A DNA stretch of 64,000 nt, taken from NCBI GenBank assembly GCA_049317265.1, contig JBMOIP010000021.1:1-64000 (forward strand). Direction: 5' to 3'. How positions within the stretch are numbered: position 1 is the first letter of the stretch; every line of letters starts with the position of its first letter. The stretch comes from CAIVAT01 sp049317265 (GTDB lineage: Bacteria; Bacteroidota; Bacteroidia; Bacteroidales; FEN-979). A model generated the notes under the pieces. That model was not told where the DNA came from, did no database searches, and saw only the letters and a program-made list of their open reading frames with translations. Shown in pieces: positions 62,535 to 64,000 of this stretch. The translations under genes were made by a program, and so were the position numbers.

Positions 62535-63587
62535 ATGACGGACGATAAGGCAGAAATCCCAGAAGAATCCGGTGAACTCTACGAGCATTTCCGCTTTATT
62601 GTCGACAGGGGCCAGCATCCTCTCCGGATCGACAAGTACCTGATGGCTAAAATTGAACAGGCTTCCCGGAACCGTATACAGAATTCTGCACATGCCGGGA
62701 ACATCCTGGTAAATGATGCAGTGGTGAAGCCCAATTACAAAGTCAAACCGCTTGATGTCATCACCATTGTCCTTGCCTATCCCCCAAGGGATACGGAAGT
62801 CTATCCTGAAAACATCCCGGTTTCCATTGTTTATGAAGACCACGACATCATGATTGTGAATAAAATGCCGGGGATGGTGGTCCATCCGGGACATGGAAAT
62901 TTCACCGGGACATTGCAGAACGCACTCCTATATCATTTGCAGCATGCCAGTCCTGATGATCCTGAAGCTAAACCCTACCTGGTCCACCGGATCGATAAAG
63001 ACACCAGCGGTATCATGCTGATTGCCAAGAATGAGCTGGCCCAGTCAAAAATTGCAAAACAGTTTTTCGATCATACCATCGACCGTACTTATGTGGCCCT
63101 TGTCTGGGGAAACATCGACCACGATGAAGGAACCATTGACGCGAATATCGGGCGTGACCCGAGGAATCGTTTGGTCCAGTCTATTTATGACGATCCCGAA
63201 AAGGGAAGGCATGCCGTGACACACTACCACGTTCTCGAACGGTTCGGATATGTGACATTGATTGAGTGCCGGCTCGAAACCGGTCGTACCCACCAGATCA
63301 GGGTGCATCTCAAGCACATCGGTCACCCGTTGTTCAATGATGAAAGTTACGGCGGGTCTGAAATCCTAAAAGGCACCACTTTTACAAAATACAAACAGTT
63401 TGTCCATAACTGTTTTTCTCTATTGCCCAGGCAGGCCCTTCATGCCAAATCACTTGGATTCATTCACCCCGGCACAAGGGAGTTCGTCCATTTCGACTCC
63501 GAATACCCGGCCGATCTTGCGGCTGCAATAGAAAAATGGAGGTCATACGGAAAAGGATTGACAATGGATGATGACCGGATAAATTAA
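62535..63587 (+). CDS. rluD: RluA/RluD-family pseudouridine synthase
   Basis: The product has 350 residues. An S4 RNA-binding domain (about 30-95) includes LRIDKYLMAKIEQASRNRIQ. The catalytic domain has the signature HRIDKDTSGIMLIAKN with catalytic Asp154, then RTYVALVWG and the C-terminal ECRLETGRTHQIRVHL. RluD forms pseudouridines in 23S rRNA helix 69; the S4-fused form with this signature is either RluD or its close relative RluB-like RluA family, so the exact rRNA target is likely but not proven. It lies 54 bp after the T9SS cargo gene in the same direction. Confidence 0.93.
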   Translation: MTDDKAEIPEESGELYEHFRFIVDRGQHPLRIDKYLMAKIEQASRNRIQNSAHAGNILVNDAVVKPNYKVKPLDVITIVLAYPPRDTEVYPENIPVSIVYEDHDIMIVNKMPGMVVHPGHGNFTGTLQNALLYHLQHASPDDPEAKPYLVHRIDKDTSGIMLIAKNELAQSKIAKQFFDHTIDRTYVALVWGNIDHDEGTIDANIGRDPRNRLVQSIYDDPEKGRHAVTHYHVLERFGYVTLIECRLETGRTHQIRVHLKHIGHPLFNDESYGGSEILKGTTFTKYKQFVHNCFSLLPRQALHAKSLGFIHPGTREFVHFDSEYPADLAAAIEKWRSYGKGLTMDDDRIN

Positions 63588-63611
63588 CGAACAGGCTTTG
63601 AATATTGGCAG

Positions 63612-64000
63612 ATGGAAAGCAATGAACAACGGGATGGCGGCATTTTACAAGTAATGGTATCCTGCTATTTCTGGGTTTCCCTGTTCCTCATTTCAGGGTT
63701 ATTATTTCCTCTTTCAATCCTGATCTGGATCACAACCTTTTTGTTTGACCGCAGGCGGTATATCCTGCATCAATTCACTTGCAGGTGGGCTGATATTATC
63801 CTGGGTATCAATCCCTACTGGACAATCATGGTTGAAGGCAGGCATAAGATTGACCCGAAAGAGGTTTATGTGATGGTTTCGAATCACCAGTCGGGGATGG
63901 ATATCCTGGCATTGTTCAAACTTCACTGTCATTTCAAGTGGGTGGCAAAAAGGGGGTTGTTCGTGATCCCGTTTATCGGATGGAACATGGCACTCAACGG
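63612..64000 (+). CDS. lysophospholipid acyltransferase (PlsC-like), 3' truncated by window end
   Basis: The first 129 complete residues are visible; the frame runs off the right edge. An N-terminal membrane segment (about 15-41, FWVSLFLISGLLFPLSILIW) precedes the acyltransferase core. The catalytic NHQSGMD motif (His92, Asp97 of HX4D) is preceded by VYVMVSNH, and KWVAKRGLFVIPFIGW follows. PlsC-type enzymes acylate lysophosphatidic acid at the sn-2 position in the inner membrane. The gene begins 24 bp after rluD. Substrate choice cannot be judged from this fragment. Confidence 0.87.
   Translation, partial: MESNEQRDGGILQVMVSCYFWVSLFLISGLLFPLSILIWITTFLFDRRRYILHQFTCRWADIILGINPYWTIMVEGRHKIDPKEVYVMVSNHQSGMDILALFKLHCHFKWVAKRGLFVIPFIGWNMALN

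Overview
The window comes from a Bacteroidota chromosome, most likely an environmental member of the order Bacteroidales. The reasons are the PorT/GldA-type proteins, several cargo proteins with a type IX secretion (T9SS) C-terminal sorting domain, Omp28- and FadL-like envelope proteins, DUF2027-Smr, FISUMP domains, TAnnTTTG-type promoter -7 boxes and the general absence of Shine-Dalgarno sequences. No rRNA, tRNA, transposase, integrase, phage gene or CRISPR array was seen.

Region 1 (1-25.0 kb) holds surface-protein genes. A single reading frame on the minus strand runs from an ATG at 17551 off the left edge, giving more than 5,850 codons. It has a signal peptide and then about 64 Ig/PKD-like modules in distinct zones, including two near-identical tandem arrays with a 534-bp (178-codon) period. 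Next to it are a secreted DUF1566 protein, a small FISUMP protein and a 1,768-residue protein combining an FnIII-like domain, a cohesin-like domain, 12 Ig-like repeats and a FISUMP domain.

Region 2 (25.7-30.6 kb) looks like an amino-sugar salvage locus: a POT/MFS-type transporter, divergent from an N-acetylhexosamine-kinase-like enzyme and a secreted GH20 beta-hexosaminidase.

Region 3 (30.6-43.1 kb, all minus strand) is housekeeping. An apparent operon runs ubiE-porT-coaD-tlpA-like-secA-pyrH-frr-(T9SS cargo). It is preceded by the rplM-rpsI-rpsB-tsf operon, which has a strong promoter and terminator. The Sec motor gene secA and the T9SS gene porT are in the same transcriptional direction and closely spaced.

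Region 4 (43.9-64 kb) is mixed: Pif1-like helicase, AAA_14/DUF4143 ATPase, gldA-like ABC ATPase, metK, an overlapping secreted protein, two T9SS cargo proteins (one Omp28-like), DUF2027-Smr, a FadL-like porin with an SGNH lipoprotein, rdgB, ddl, a PASTA membrane protein, another T9SS cargo protein, an RluD-type pseudouridine synthase and a partial PlsC-type acyltransferase.

The least explained signal is a family of octanucleotide tandem repeats, roughly GTRRACNN, found at five places between 46.7 and 60.5 kb. One array lies in frame inside the AAA ATPase gene, where a one-unit change would shift the frame. Two inverted arrays flank the Smr promoter, and one array forms most of a terminator hairpin. 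Separate 7-bp tandem repeats sit immediately upstream of metK and between ddl and rdgB.
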